The notes under the pieces were generated by a model. It did no database searches. It was not told where the DNA came from and was given only the letters and a program-made list of their open reading frames with translations. The translations under genes and the position numbers were made by a program. A DNA stretch of 52,933 bases. It comes from Flavobacteriales bacterium (GTDB lineage: Bacteria > Bacteroidota > Bacteroidia > Flavobacteriales > Flavobacteriaceae). How positions within the stretch are numbered: position 1 is the first letter of the stretch; each line of letters opens with the position of its first letter. Of the stretch, positions 23,773 through 32,835 are shown one piece after another. The stretch spans positions 1 through 52,933 of the forward strand of contig JAGXRF010000098.1 in NCBI GenBank assembly GCA_018335925.1, written 5' to 3'.

Positions 23773-25011
23773 TTGGAGCAAAGCAAAATTTTATTAGTCA
23801 TCGGGTTGGTATATCCACAACCGCACACCACTGCAGCTGGTTGGAGAATGCAACAAATTTTACAGCTTTTTAAAGAAGAGCAATGGGAAATTCATTATTG
23901 GCATACCAATAGCCAGGATACTTCTAATGAATTGCCTGAAATTGATTCATCTAAATTAATTGAAGTAAACCTAAGCGATGTTGACAATTTTTTAAAAGAA
24001 TTACAACCCAAAATAGTATTGTTTGATCGTTTTGTTGCAGAAGAGCAATTTGGCTGGAGAGTTCGCGAAAATTGTCCGAATGCAGTTACTATTTTAGATA
24101 CAGAAGATTTACATTTTCTTAGGGAAGCAAGAGCAACTGCTTACCATAAACACCAATCCTTATCCAATGTAGATTACCACATTCCAGTAATGCATCGTGA
24201 AATGGCTTCTATTCATAGATGCGATGTTACACTGCTGATTTCATCGTTTGAAATGAATTTGCTTATGGATGAATTCTCTATCCCTGAAACCCAATTGTTG
24301 TTGTTGACTTTTTTGTGGGAAGCAAAAGAGTGTAAAAAAAGAACTGAATTTTCTGAAAGAAAAAACTTGGTAACCATTGGCAACTTAAAACATGAACCCA
24401 ATCGGGCTTTGGTGAAATGGATGTACCAACATTGGGAATTGTTTATAAAAGCTAATCCTGGGGTGGAAATGCATGTATATGGTGCCTATGCAGATGCCGC
24501 TATGCTACAATTACATCAACCAAAAAAAGGCTTTTACTTAAAAGGAGTATGTGATGATATAGAAGAAACACTCTCCCAATATAAAATCATGCTGGCTACA
24601 GTGCCATTTGGAGCCGGATTGAAAGGAAAAATCATCGATGCTTTGCAATATCAAATTCCGGTAGTTACCAACTCAGTTGGTATAGAAGGAATGGGAGCAC
24701 AAGAAGATTGGAATAATTTAATTGTAGAGAGTGTTGAAGAAGCTATAGAACTCACCAAACGATTGTACTTTTCTGAAGTTGAATGGAATGATAGTATGAA
24801 AAATTACCCAAAACTATTGTCCTACTTTGCAAAAGAACAATGGGTAAAACCATTTTGGCAAAAACTTCAACCAATCATCTATGATGTGTGTTCACATCGC
24901 AAAAAACATTACCGAATTGGCATGATGAACCAACAAAACATGCAAGCTAGTAGGTATTTAAGCAAGTGGATTGAGGAGAAGAATAATAAAGGTAATGTGT
25001 CTATTAGCTAA
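23773..25011 (+). CDS. Glycosyltransferase family protein (GT-B fold, group 1)
   Basis: This 412-residue protein starts at a TTG: the first in-frame ATG comes only after KILLVIGLVYPQPHTTAAGWRM, the conserved N-terminal Rossmann strand and glycine loop of GT-B enzymes, so it must be included. The C-terminal nucleotide-sugar domain shows NLVTIGNLKHEPNRALVKWM, VEMHVYGAYAD, FYLKGVCDDIEETLSQYKIMLATVPFGAGLKGKIIDALQYQIPVVTNSVGIEGMG. The donor and acceptor are unknown; a cell-surface polysaccharide or protein glycan is likely. It stands alone, with no other glycan genes nearby, and converges on the two small genes that follow. Confidence 0.87.
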   Translation: MEQSKILLVIGLVYPQPHTTAAGWRMQQILQLFKEEQWEIHYWHTNSQDTSNELPEIDSSKLIEVNLSDVDNFLKELQPKIVLFDRFVAEEQFGWRVRENCPNAVTILDTEDLHFLREARATAYHKHQSLSNVDYHIPVMHREMASIHRCDVTLLISSFEMNLLMDEFSIPETQLLLLTFLWEAKECKKRTEFSERKNLVTIGNLKHEPNRALVKWMYQHWELFIKANPGVEMHVYGAYADAAMLQLHQPKKGFYLKGVCDDIEETLSQYKIMLATVPFGAGLKGKIIDALQYQIPVVTNSVGIEGMGAQEDWNNLIVESVEEAIELTKRLYFSEVEWNDSMKNYPKLLSYFAKEQWVKPFWQKLQPIIYDVCSHRKKHYRIGMMNQQNMQASRYLSKWIEEKNNKGNVSIS

Positions 25012-25049
25012 TGTGCCAATTAGTCAATTCTTGATTTCTATTGGAAACG

Positions 25050-25292
25050 CTATGTTTTAATTTCTACTAATTCTCCTCTATGGGGTCTAAGTGCATCTCG
25101 CATGGCAATCATTTCAGCTTTTGGAACAATTAAATAGGCAATGGCATGCATTTCTGAAATAACAGCATGACCTACTTCGTAATTCTTCCCTTCTTTGGTT
25201 ACAAATTCACCTAAATGAATGGCATGGTGTTCGGCTGTTTTTGCAGCAGCCGGACCACGAAAATCCCAAATTAGTTTGATGTTTTGCTCCAT
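25050..25292 (-). CDS. Conserved small cytoplasmic protein, unknown function
   Basis: This 80-residue soluble protein (IKLIWDFRGPAAAKTAEHHAIHLGEF, HAVISEMHAIAYLIVPKAEMIAMRDALRPHRGE) is rich in histidines but has no recognised motif. Its ATG directly abuts the stop codon of the upstream 77-residue gene, so the two are translated from one message and may interact. I believe this pair is conserved in flavobacteria, but I have no name for it. Confidence 0.78.
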   Translation of the reverse strand: MEQNIKLIWDFRGPAAAKTAEHHAIHLGEFVTKEGKNYEVGHAVISEMHAIAYLIVPKAEMIAMRDALRPHRGELVEIKT

Positions 25293-25526
25293 TTATTCTT
25301 CTTCGTCCAAACGCTCCATTTCACGATCGTAAAAAGCACCTGCCTCATCAATCAATTGGTCCATCATTTGGGCTACTTCTTCTTCGTCTTCTTGGTCAAT
25401 CTCTTCTAAAAACTCTACCTCATCATCTTTCAAATTAATTAAAAAACGTGGGTAATCTAAGTGAATTACAAACAAATCATCCGGAAAATCGGAATTATCT
25501 GCTAAAACAAATTTTGGTCTTTCCAT
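25293..25526 (-). CDS. Conserved small acidic protein, unknown function
   Basis: This 77-residue protein starts with MERPKFVLADNSDFPDDLFVIHLDYPRFLINL and ends in a very acidic helix (DQEDEEEVAQMMDQLIDEAGAFYDREMERLDEEE). I use the start at 25526 because the longer frame would run into the sucD terminator hairpin. It forms a two-gene unit with the following 80-residue gene (stop and start codons adjacent). No function can be assigned. Confidence 0.78.
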   Translation of the reverse strand: MERPKFVLADNSDFPDDLFVIHLDYPRFLINLKDDEVEFLEEIDQEDEEEVAQMMDQLIDEAGAFYDREMERLDEEE

Positions 25527-25538
25527 AAGGTTGAGATT

Positions 25539-25575
25539 AAAAAAAGTTGCTTGGAATTTCTCCCGAAGCAACTTT
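25539..25575 (-). terminator. sucD terminator
   Basis: AAAGTTGCTT and AAGCAACTTT form a 10-bp stem with a 13-base loop, followed on the minus strand by a T run. Confidence 0.85.
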
Positions 25576-25598
25576 CATGATATTTAATTGTTATAGGA

Positions 25599-26471
25599 TT
25601 ATCCTAAAACTTCTTTTACTTTTTTTCCAATCATTGCCGGAGAATCCACTACGTGAATTCCACATTCTTTCATGATGCGTTTTTTAGCTTCTGCAGTATC
25701 GTCAGATCCACCAACAATAGCACCAGCATGTCCCATAGTTCTTCCTTTTGGAGCAGTCTCTCCTGCAATAAAACCAATTACAGGCTTACGGTTTCCATCA
25801 GCTTTGATCCATTTAGCAGCATCCGCTTCTAACTGACCTCCAATTTCACCAATCATAATAATGGCATGGGTTTCCGGATCGTTCATCAACAATTCTACAG
25901 CTTCTTTGGTAGTAGTTCCAATAATTGGGTCACCACCAATTCCGATAGCTGTAGTAATTCCTAAACCTTGTTTTACTACTTGATCAGCTGCTTCGTAAGT
26001 TAAAGTTCCTGATTTAGATACAATGCCTACATTTCCTTTTTTAAACACAAAACCAGGCATGATTCCTACTTTTGCTTCTCCAGGAGTGATCACACCAGGA
26101 CAGTTTGGACCAATCAAACGACAATCTTTTCCTTTTATATAATCGTATGCTTTGATCATATCTGCAACCGGAATACCTTCGGTAATGGTAATAATTACTT
26201 TGATACCTGCATCAGCAGCTTCCATAATGGCATCAGCAGCAAAGGCTGGTGGTACAAAAATAATGGTGGTATCTGCTCCTGCTTTTTCTACTGCTTCTTT
26301 TACAGTATTGAATACTGGTTTGTCTAAATGGGTAGAACCTCCTTTACCTGGAGTAACTCCACCAACTACGTTGGTACCGTATTCAATCATTTGGGAAGCG
26401 TGAAAAGTACCTTCACTTCCGGTAAAACCTTGAACAATGATTTTCGAATCTTTATTAACTAAAACACTCAT
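25599..26471 (-). CDS. sucD: Succinate--CoA ligase, alpha subunit
   Basis: This is a 290-residue TCA-cycle enzyme subunit of normal length. It has the CoA-binding Rossmann start ([23 protein letters not shown]), [31 protein letters not shown], the [16 protein letters not shown] segment and the phosphorylated His248 in [13 protein letters not shown]. It makes succinyl-CoA or succinate with nucleoside triphosphate coupling together with SucC, which is not in this window. It has its own -7 box at 26510-26517, separating it from the lipid A genes upstream. Confidence 0.97.
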   Translation of the reverse strand: MSVLVNKDSKIIVQGFTGSEGTFHASQMIEYGTNVVGGVTPGKGGSTHLDKPVFNTVKEAVEKAGADTTIIFVPPAFAADAIMEAADAGIKVIITITEGIPVADMIKAYDYIKGKDCRLIGPNCPGVITPGEAKVGIMPGFVFKKGNVGIVSKSGTLTYEAADQVVKQGLGITTAIGIGGDPIIGTTTKEAVELLMNDPETHAIIMIGEIGGQLEADAAKWIKADGNRKPVIGFIAGETAPKGRTMGHAGAIVGGSDDTAEAKKRIMKECGIHVVDSPAMIGKKVKEVLG

Positions 26472-26509
26472 GATGCTGTTTTTAATGAATTTTCTTTAAA
26501 ATAGTGATG

Positions 26510-26517
26510 CAAAAATA
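26510..26517 (-). promoter_or_regulatory. -7 box (TATTTTTG on the minus strand) for sucD
   Basis: It matches TAnnTTTG, about 39 bases upstream of the sucD ATG. Confidence 0.5.
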
Positions 26518-26573
26518 ACCTTTTATCACGAATTTTTTAATAAAAGCTCTACAAACTTTTTATGTTTTGCAGA

Positions 26574-27515
26574 TTATTTTTCTAGTGCCTGAATTCTTTG
26601 AACCAAGTCTGGAATTTGTTTGATCCAAGCCATTTGTTTTAGCTTGTCTCTTGACTCCTCGGCTGGGTATCCAAAGTAAACTTTGCCTCCTTCTAAAGAT
26701 TTGCTTATACCACTTTGTGCCAAAACCACAGCTTTGTCACCAATATGAATGCCACTTGTTGAACCTACTTGTCCCCAAAGCGTAACCTCATCCCCTATTA
26801 CCACACAACCTGCAATGCCGGTTTGGGCAGCAATCAAGCACTTTTTACCAATAACTGTATCGTGGCCAACATGCACTTGGTTGTCGATTTTTGATCCCCA
26901 GCCAATGGTAGTACTTCCGGTGACACCTCTGTCGATGGTGCAAGCAGCACCAAGGGTTACCATATCTTCTATGACCACATTTCCACCGGAAATTAACGGA
27001 TCAAATCCTTCAGGCCTCTTTTTAAAGTAAAACGCATCTGCTCCTAATACCGTACCTGCATGAATGATGACCTCGTCTCCTATTTCTGTATAATCATAAA
27101 TAGTGACATTGGGGTGAATGATGCAATTTTTTCCAATTTTTACATAATTCCCGATAAAAACATTGGGTTGTATGATGGTTCCTTCACCAATTTGGGCAGT
27201 TGGTGCTATAGCAGCATTGGCAGCTTGAAACGGACGAAACTTATTGGTTAATCGGTTAAAATCTCTAAAAGGATCGTCGGATATCAATAAAGCTTTTCCT
27301 TCCGGACAAGCAACTTCTTTATTAATCAAAACAATGGTTGCAGCCGATTGCAATGCTTTATCATAATACTTTGGATGGTCAACAAAAACAATGTCACCAG
27401 GTGTTACTACATGAATTTCGTTCATGCCATGTACCGGAAAATCTGGTGCACCAACAAAAGTACATTGTATAAATTGGGCAATTTCTTGTAAGGAATAGAT
27501 TCGATCAAACTTCAT
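26574..27515 (-). CDS. LpxD-like acyltransferase, second paralogue
   Basis: This 313-residue left-handed beta-helix protein has hexapeptide repeats throughout residues ~100-270 (IGEGTIIQPNVFIGNYVKIGKNC, IHAGTVLGADAF, WGSKIDNQVHVGHDTVIGKKC, IAAQTGIAGCVVIGDEV). The N-terminal substrate-recognition domain is LpxD-like (LQEIAQFIQ, FVDHPKYYDKAL). The histidine in NQVHVGHDTVIG lies where LpxD has its catalytic base. It is shorter and more divergent than the 339-residue LpxD at 30467-31486. It follows efp by 6 bases. It may N- or O-acylate a different UDP-sugar, or be a second lipid A enzyme with other chain specificity. Confidence 0.85.
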   Translation of the reverse strand: MKFDRIYSLQEIAQFIQCTFVGAPDFPVHGMNEIHVVTPGDIVFVDHPKYYDKALQSAATIVLINKEVACPEGKALLISDDPFRDFNRLTNKFRPFQAANAAIAPTAQIGEGTIIQPNVFIGNYVKIGKNCIIHPNVTIYDYTEIGDEVIIHAGTVLGADAFYFKKRPEGFDPLISGGNVVIEDMVTLGAACTIDRGVTGSTTIGWGSKIDNQVHVGHDTVIGKKCLIAAQTGIAGCVVIGDEVTLWGQVGSTSGIHIGDKAVVLAQSGISKSLEGGKVYFGYPAEESRDKLKQMAWIKQIPDLVQRIQALEK

Positions 27516-27521
27516 TGGGTC

Positions 27522-28085
27522 TTATTTAATTCTTTCCATGTAAGCCCATGTAGCTGTATCAATCTTGATTTTGTCACCTTCGTTAATAAACAATGGTACA
27601 TTTACTTCTGCTCCGGTTTCTACTCTTGCAGGTTTGGTTGCATTGGTAGCAGTATTCCCTTTTACTCCGGGCTCTGCATACACCACTTCTAAAATAACTG
27701 AAGCAGGCATATCTACAGCCAAAGGAGTATCTGTTTCGGTATTGATTTGTACCATCACATTTTCTCCTTCTTTTAATAATTCTGGAGAATCTAAAATATC
27801 TTTATTCAAAGTGATTTGTTCGTACGTTTCCGTATTCATGAAATGAAAATCGCTTCCTTCAGCATACAAAAACTGAAAAGTATGAGTTTCTACTCGTACG
27901 GTTTCAATTTTGTGCCCAGCTGAAAAAGTATTATCCAATACTTTACCGTTGGTTAACGATTTTAATTTCGTTCTTACAAAAGCAGGTCCTTTTCCTGGTT
28001 TCACGTGCAAGAATTCGATGATTTTGTAAATGTCGTGATTAAATTTAATGCAAAGTCCGTTTCTGATATCTGCAGTTGTTGCCAT
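27522..28085 (-). CDS. efp: Elongation factor P
   Basis: This 187-residue translation factor has a KOW-like N-terminal domain followed by OB domains. The loop that reaches the peptidyl-transferase centre reads VKPGKGPAFVRTK, with Lys32 at the tip position where modification occurs in many bacteria. It relieves ribosome stalling at polyproline. The C-terminal signature (GDKIKIDTATWAYMERIK) is intact. Upstream lies an unusual tandem heptamer repeat rather than a recognisable promoter. It is co-directional with lpxA before it and the LpxD paralogue after it. Confidence 0.97.
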   Translation of the reverse strand: MATTADIRNGLCIKFNHDIYKIIEFLHVKPGKGPAFVRTKLKSLTNGKVLDNTFSAGHKIETVRVETHTFQFLYAEGSDFHFMNTETYEQITLNKDILDSPELLKEGENVMVQINTETDTPLAVDMPASVILEVVYAEPGVKGNTATNATKPARVETGAEVNVPLFINEGDKIKIDTATWAYMERIK

Positions 28086-28114
28086 TATATTTGGTTTAAT
28101 GTTTAATGTTCAAG

Positions 28115-28205
28115 GTTGATAATTAATAGTTGATGGTTGATAGTTGATAGTTGATAGTTGATAGTTGATGGTTGATAGTTGATGGTTGATGGTTGATAGT
28201 TGATA
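28115..28205. repeat. Tandem heptamer repeat (GTTGATR, 13 units) upstream of efp
   Basis: 91 bases made of thirteen 7-bp units starting at 28115; twelve match GTTGATA or GTTGATG and one is ATTAATA. It fills most of the 167-base gap between lpxA and efp. There is no spacer structure, so it is not a CRISPR. Confidence 0.93.
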
Positions 28206-28252
28206 TTCATAATTAACAAAGGAACTAATCATTTCTCACTATTCACTTTTCA

Positions 28253-29038
28253 CTAATAAATCCCCGTGTACCCCTTCATGATACCTCTGGAAGAATTTCG
28301 GATAAACTGTATAATTTCATCTCTTTCCGGAGTTGCATCCATTTCTGCTTCAATAATACTTAAGGCTTGGGTAGTGTTGTAATTTTTCTGGTATAAAATT
28401 CGATAAATACTCTGAATTTCATTGATTTTTTCTGAACTAAAACCTCTTCTTCTCAAACCAATGGAGTTGATACCAACATAAGATAATGGTTCTTTGGCAG
28501 CTTTGGTAAAAGGAGGCACATCTTTACGTACCAACGATCCTCCAGAAATCATAGCATGATCACCAATATGAATAAATTGATGTACTGCTGCCAAACCTCC
28601 AATAATAGCATAACTTCCAACTTCTACGTGTCCGGCCAATGCTACTCCGTTTACCACGATGGCATTGTTTCCGATGTGACAATCGTGTGCAATGTGAGCA
28701 GTAGCCATGATGAGGCAGTTTTTCCCAATTTCAGTTTTTCCCGAAGCAGAAGTCCCACGATTGATGGTAACACACTCTCTAATAGTAGTGTTATCTCCAA
28801 TGATGGCTAAAGAATCTTCCCCTCCATATTTTAAATCTTGAGGAATGGCTGAAATTACTGCACCAGGAAAGATGTTGCAATTTTTACCAATTCGGGCTCC
28901 TTCCATGATGGTGACGTTAGAGCCTATCCAAGTTCCTTCACCAATTACCACATTGTTATGAATGGTAGTAAAAGGTTCAATTACCACATTTTTGGCAATT
29001 TTGGCACCCGGATGTACATATGCTAATGGTTGATTCAT
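28253..29038 (-). CDS. lpxA: UDP-N-acetylglucosamine O-acyltransferase
   Basis: This 261-residue LpxA has the left-handed beta-helix start (YVHPGAKIAKNVVIEPFTTIHNNVVIGEGT), the catalytic-region segment LIMATAHIAHDCHIGNNAIVVNGVALAGHV (His in AHIAHDC), GGLAAVHQFIHIGDHA and the helical tail LRRRGFSSEKINEIQSIYRILY. It transfers a 3-hydroxyacyl chain from ACP to UDP-GlcNAc, the first step of lipid A synthesis. Only 2 bases separate it from lpxC-fabZ, so translation is likely coupled. Confidence 0.97.
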   Translation of the reverse strand: MNQPLAYVHPGAKIAKNVVIEPFTTIHNNVVIGEGTWIGSNVTIMEGARIGKNCNIFPGAVISAIPQDLKYGGEDSLAIIGDNTTIRECVTINRGTSASGKTEIGKNCLIMATAHIAHDCHIGNNAIVVNGVALAGHVEVGSYAIIGGLAAVHQFIHIGDHAMISGGSLVRKDVPPFTKAAKEPLSYVGINSIGLRRRGFSSEKINEIQSIYRILYQKNYNTTQALSIIEAEMDATPERDEIIQFIRNSSRGIMKGYTGIY

Positions 29039-29040
29039 GC

Positions 29041-30441
29041 TTAACTACGTTTTACGATTTGTGCCATCAATTCCGCCTCTGACACCAATCTTCCGTTGGC
29101 ATAAGCGTAACCTTGCATGTGGCATATTCCCCTACGGATAGGCGAAAGCAAATCTAATTTAAAAATTAAGGTATCTCCAGGCAATACTTGTTGCTTGAAT
29201 TTTACATTGTCTATTTTGATAAAATAAGTCAAATAATTTTCCGGATCCGGAACAGTGCTTAACACCAAAATTCCACCTGCTTGTGCCATTGCTTCAATCT
29301 GCAAAACCCCTGGCATCACAGGTGCACCCGGAAAGTGACCCACGAAAAACGGTTCGTTCATCGTGACGTTTTTAACTCCAACCACATGCTTGTCTGACAA
29401 TTCTAAAATCTTGTCTACCAATAAAAATGGCGGACGGTGAGGTAGCATTGCCATGATTTTATTTACATCCATTAAAGGTGCTGCATGTAAATCGTATTCC
29501 GGAACTTGGTTTCGTTGCTCCAATTTGATGATTTTAGATAACTTTTTAGCAAATTGTGTATTCACAAAATGTCCGGGTTTGTTGGCAATAACCTTTCCTT
29601 GAATTCTTATACCTACCAAAGCCAAATCACCAATCACATCTAGTAATTTGTGACGAGCAGCTTCGTTTGGATAGTGTAAAGTTAAATTATCTAAAATACC
29701 ATTAGGTTTTACAGAAATTTGATCTTTTCCAAAGGCTTTCTTTAAATTCTCCATGGTTTTAGGAGAAATCTCTTTATCCACATACACAATGGCATTGTTC
29801 AAATCTCCACCTTTGATCAAACCATTATCTAACAAAGCCTCTAACTCATGTAAAAAACTAAAAGTTCTTGCATCAGCTATCTCTTCCTTAAACTCAGACA
29901 AATCCTTTAAAGTAGCATTTTGCGTTCCTAAAACTTTGGTTCCAAAATCTACCATGGTAGTTACACAATAACCATCATGCGGAATTACGGTAATTTCACT
30001 ACCGGTAGCCTCATCTACATAATTAATAACTTGTTTCACTACATACACATTTCTAGGAGCTTCTTGCTCTACAATGCCGGCTTGTTCTAATGCTTCTACA
30101 AAATATTTGGAAGAACCATCCATAATTGGAGGTTCAGAAGCATTTAATTCAATAATTACATTATCTAAATCGCAACCCATACAAGCAGCCAAAACGTGTT
30201 CAGATGTTTGAATTTTAACTGCGTTTTTTTCTAAATTAGTTCCTCTTTGGGTGTTTACCACATAATTCGCATCAGCTTCAATTACAGGAGAACCCTCTAA
30301 ATCTACACGAACAAAACTAAAACCATGATTGATTGGTGCTGGTTTGAACGTTAAAGTAACTTCTTGTCCGGTGTGTAATCCAACTCCTTTAAGAGTTACC
30401 GGTTGTTGGATGGTTTTTTGTTTGATTACATTTTCATTCAT
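29041..30441 (-). CDS. lpxC/fabZ: LpxC-FabZ fusion: UDP-3-O-acyl-GlcNAc deacetylase / 3-hydroxyacyl-ACP dehydratase
   Basis: This is a 466-residue natural fusion found across Bacteroidota. The LpxC part (~1-305) carries LKGVGLHTGQEVTLTFKPAP, the zinc-site segment SEHVLAACMGCDLDNVIIELNASEPPIMDGSS and LALVGIRIQGKVIANKPGH. The FabZ hot-dog domain (~318-466) has IMAMLPHRPPFLLVDKI, HFPGAPVMPGVLQIEAMAQAGG. LpxC performs the committed deacetylation of lipid A synthesis; FabZ dehydrates 3-hydroxyacyl-ACP in fatty-acid elongation. The fusion ties the two uses of 3-hydroxyacyl-ACP together. It lies between lpxD and lpxA. Confidence 0.97.
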   Translation of the reverse strand: MNENVIKQKTIQQPVTLKGVGLHTGQEVTLTFKPAPINHGFSFVRVDLEGSPVIEADANYVVNTQRGTNLEKNAVKIQTSEHVLAACMGCDLDNVIIELNASEPPIMDGSSKYFVEALEQAGIVEQEAPRNVYVVKQVINYVDEATGSEITVIPHDGYCVTTMVDFGTKVLGTQNATLKDLSEFKEEIADARTFSFLHELEALLDNGLIKGGDLNNAIVYVDKEISPKTMENLKKAFGKDQISVKPNGILDNLTLHYPNEAARHKLLDVIGDLALVGIRIQGKVIANKPGHFVNTQFAKKLSKIIKLEQRNQVPEYDLHAAPLMDVNKIMAMLPHRPPFLLVDKILELSDKHVVGVKNVTMNEPFFVGHFPGAPVMPGVLQIEAMAQAGGILVLSTVPDPENYLTYFIKIDNVKFKQQVLPGDTLIFKLDLLSPIRRGICHMQGYAYANGRLVSEAELMAQIVKRS

Positions 30442-30466
30442 GCCTTTTCCTTTTTGGTACGAATAC

Positions 30467-31486
30467 CTATGATAACTTTTTTTTCAAATTTTCGATGTCT
30501 TGAACAATCTTTGGCAGGTTCTTAAAATACACATACGATTTATTGTAATCCGAATAAGGTAATGCTGGAGATCCTTGGATTACTTCGCCATCTTTTACAT
30601 TTCTACCAATACCTGATTGTGCCTGAATTTTTACGTTATTGCCAATAGTTAAATGTCCCACAATTCCTACTTGACCACCAATCATACAGTTTTTTCCAAT
30701 CTTGGTAGAACCTGCCACACCAGTTTGTGCTGCAATCACGGTATTTTCACCTATTTCCACATTATGAGCAATTTGAATTTGGTTGTCTAATTTCACCCCT
30801 TTACGAATGATGGTAGATCCCAAAGTAGCTCTATCAATAGTAGAACATGAACCAATTTCCACATGGTCTTCTATAACCACATTTCCAATTTGTGGTACTT
30901 TTTGAAAGGTTCCATCACTTTGTGGAGCAAATCCAAATCCATCTGCACCAATAATACTACCTGAGTGTATGGTACAATCTTTTCCTATAACAGTTTCAGA
31001 ATATACTCTTACCCCTGCAAATAAAATGGTATTGTCACCAATCACTACATTGTCACCAACATAACAATTGGGATAAATCTTTACATTTTTACCTATCTTA
31101 ACACCATTTCCAATGTATGAAAATGCACCCAAGTACAATCCTTCTTCAATGGAAACTCCTTCTCCCAAAAAATGAGGTTGTTCCATACCAGATTTCATCA
31201 ACTTGATTTGATTATAGTATTCTAATAACTTAGAAAATGCTTGGTAAGCATCTGCTACTTTAATTAACGTAGCTTGGACCGGACTTTCTGGCACAAAACT
31301 ATCGTTTACGATTACAATAGATGCTTGGGTTTGGTATATATAAGATTGGTATTTCGGATTTGCCAAAAATGTTAAACTCCCCTGCGTACCTTCTTCAATT
31401 TTTGATAATCTTGCTACCTCAACTTCCGGATTACCAACGATTTCTCCCTGAAGAATTTCTGCAATTTGTGAAGCTTTAAATTTCAT
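30467..31486 (-). CDS. lpxD: UDP-3-O-(3-hydroxyacyl)glucosamine N-acyltransferase
   Basis: This is a 339-residue, standard-length LpxD. It has an N-terminal uridine-binding domain (KASQIAEILQGEIVGNPEVEVARLSKIEEG, LTFLANPKY), then hexapeptide repeats and the catalytic His in LDNQIQIAHNVEIGENTVIAAQTGVAGSTKIG, with the Phe-rich DGFGFAPQSDG loop before it. The C-terminal helix is YFKNLPKIVQDIENLKKKL. It adds the second acyl chain to the deacetylated sugar. It is first in the lpxD, lpxC-fabZ, lpxA run and is preceded by a TACATTTG box on the minus strand. Confidence 0.97.
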   Translation of the reverse strand: MKFKASQIAEILQGEIVGNPEVEVARLSKIEEGTQGSLTFLANPKYQSYIYQTQASIVIVNDSFVPESPVQATLIKVADAYQAFSKLLEYYNQIKLMKSGMEQPHFLGEGVSIEEGLYLGAFSYIGNGVKIGKNVKIYPNCYVGDNVVIGDNTILFAGVRVYSETVIGKDCTIHSGSIIGADGFGFAPQSDGTFQKVPQIGNVVIEDHVEIGSCSTIDRATLGSTIIRKGVKLDNQIQIAHNVEIGENTVIAAQTGVAGSTKIGKNCMIGGQVGIVGHLTIGNNVKIQAQSGIGRNVKDGEVIQGSPALPYSDYNKSYVYFKNLPKIVQDIENLKKKLS

Positions 31487-31571
31487 TCAATCCTGATTTG
31501 AGATAGTAAATGGTTTATTTTTATATTAAATGTAAAATTTTCCTAAAGGGAGAATTCTATCAAATATTTGA

Positions 31572-31579
31572 CAAATGTA
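31572..31579 (-). promoter_or_regulatory. -7 box (TACATTTG on the minus strand) for the lpx operon
   Basis: It matches TAnnTTTG, 86 bases upstream of lpxD. Confidence 0.45.
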
Positions 31580-31589
31580 AAAAAAATCG

Positions 31590-32831
31590 CTAAAAGTTAA
31601 CGACCTCTCGAGCTTCTTTTGGAAACACAGCATAATGCTTGGTATCTGGCTTATGATGGGCACTATGATTCATGGATGGTGAAGCATCTTCCAACACCTC
31701 TACCGTTCCGTTTTTATAGATAATTTTAATTGGCTCTGAAGTTTTATTATAGGTTAGGGTTTTGATCTTTCCTTTAAAAACTAAGTGTTTGGCTAAAGCT
31801 TCGTCCCATCCTAACTTTTGTTGTAAATGGTTTCGAATTTGTTGCATCGATTCAAGAGAAACTGCCTGATTTAAAAACTTTATTTTTAATAAATTTCTGT
31901 CCAACAACCTTTTACTTAGCTCACTAAGTACTTTATCCGAATGATGTTGCCATTCTTTTAAAGCCACCATAATGTCGTGATCATCTAATTGAATGAAAAT
32001 AAACAAATCCTCTTTAGAAAATTGCTCTTGCTCCAAGCGACTTAAAAAATATAACAAGTGTTTTGGTCCGGAAACTTCAACTCCTTTTGCAATTAATTTT
32101 CTTGCTCTTTGGATGGTTTTTAGCAACATCAACTCAGCCACCAAACTGGTTTTGTGCAAATAAGCTTGCCAATACATCAATCTGCGAGCCATTAAAAATT
32201 TCTCTACAGAATAAATACTTTTCTCCTCCAAAACCAATTCGTCTTGATATACTTGCAGCATTTTAATCAAACGATCGGAATTGATATTCCCTTCGGCAAC
32301 CCCTGAATAAAAACTATCTCTTTTTAAATAATCCAATCGATCCATATCGAGCTGACTTGATACCAATTGATTCATGAATTTTCTGGAGTAAGTTCCTTTA
32401 AAAATGGCAATTGCCAAGGTTAATTTCCCTTCAAAAACTTCATTCAAATACTCCATTAAGCTTAAGGAGATAGACTCATGGTGCATTCCCAAAACAATTT
32501 CTTGCTCCAAAGCATGCGAGAAAGGACCGTGACCAATATCGTGCAACAAAATAGCCAAATACAATGCTTGCTCTTCTTCTTCCGAAATGTTAGTGCCTTT
32601 AAAACGCAATACTTCCACAGCTTGTTGCATCAAATGCATGGCACCTAACGCATGATGAAAGCGAGTATGGTGAGCACCCGGATACACCAAATAGGACATT
32701 CCCATTTGAGAAATTCTTCGTAAACGTTGAAATACCGGATGCTCAATCACATCAAAAACTAAGGTATTGGGTATGGTGATAAATCCGTAAATCGGATCGT
32801 TAAAAATCTTTAGTTTATTGGTTGCTTGCAT
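31590..32831 (-). CDS. HD domain phosphohydrolase
   Basis: This 413-residue protein has the HD metal site YPGAHHTRFHHALGAMHL and LLHDIGHGPFSHALEQE, with the distal Asp in SSQLDMDRLDYLKRDSFYSG, as in dGTPase/SAMHD1-like hydrolases. I chose ATG 32831 (MQATNKLKIFNDPIYGFI, the conserved family start). The longer frame to 32867 would contain the promoter (TTG-N21-TACCTTTG on the minus strand), whose predicted start point coincides with this ATG, so the message may be leaderless. It may hydrolyse dNTPs or another phosphate ester; the substrate is unknown. The last gene before the lpx operon. Confidence 0.92.
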   Translation of the reverse strand: MQATNKLKIFNDPIYGFITIPNTLVFDVIEHPVFQRLRRISQMGMSYLVYPGAHHTRFHHALGAMHLMQQAVEVLRFKGTNISEEEEQALYLAILLHDIGHGPFSHALEQEIVLGMHHESISLSLMEYLNEVFEGKLTLAIAIFKGTYSRKFMNQLVSSQLDMDRLDYLKRDSFYSGVAEGNINSDRLIKMLQVYQDELVLEEKSIYSVEKFLMARRLMYWQAYLHKTSLVAELMLLKTIQRARKLIAKGVEVSGPKHLLYFLSRLEQEQFSKEDLFIFIQLDDHDIMVALKEWQHHSDKVLSELSKRLLDRNLLKIKFLNQAVSLESMQQIRNHLQQKLGWDEALAKHLVFKGKIKTLTYNKTSEPIKIIYKNGTVEVLEDASPSMNHSAHHKPDTKHYAVFPKEAREVVNF

Positions 32832-32835
32832 GCTG

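Noticed and set aside
28115..28205. CRISPR array
   Set aside because: Units are 7 bp, contiguous and without spacers; no cas genes in the window.
31561..31570. Palindrome CAAATATTTG near the lpx promoter
   Set aside because: Short and AT-rich, expected by chance in this base composition, although it neighbours a -7 box.
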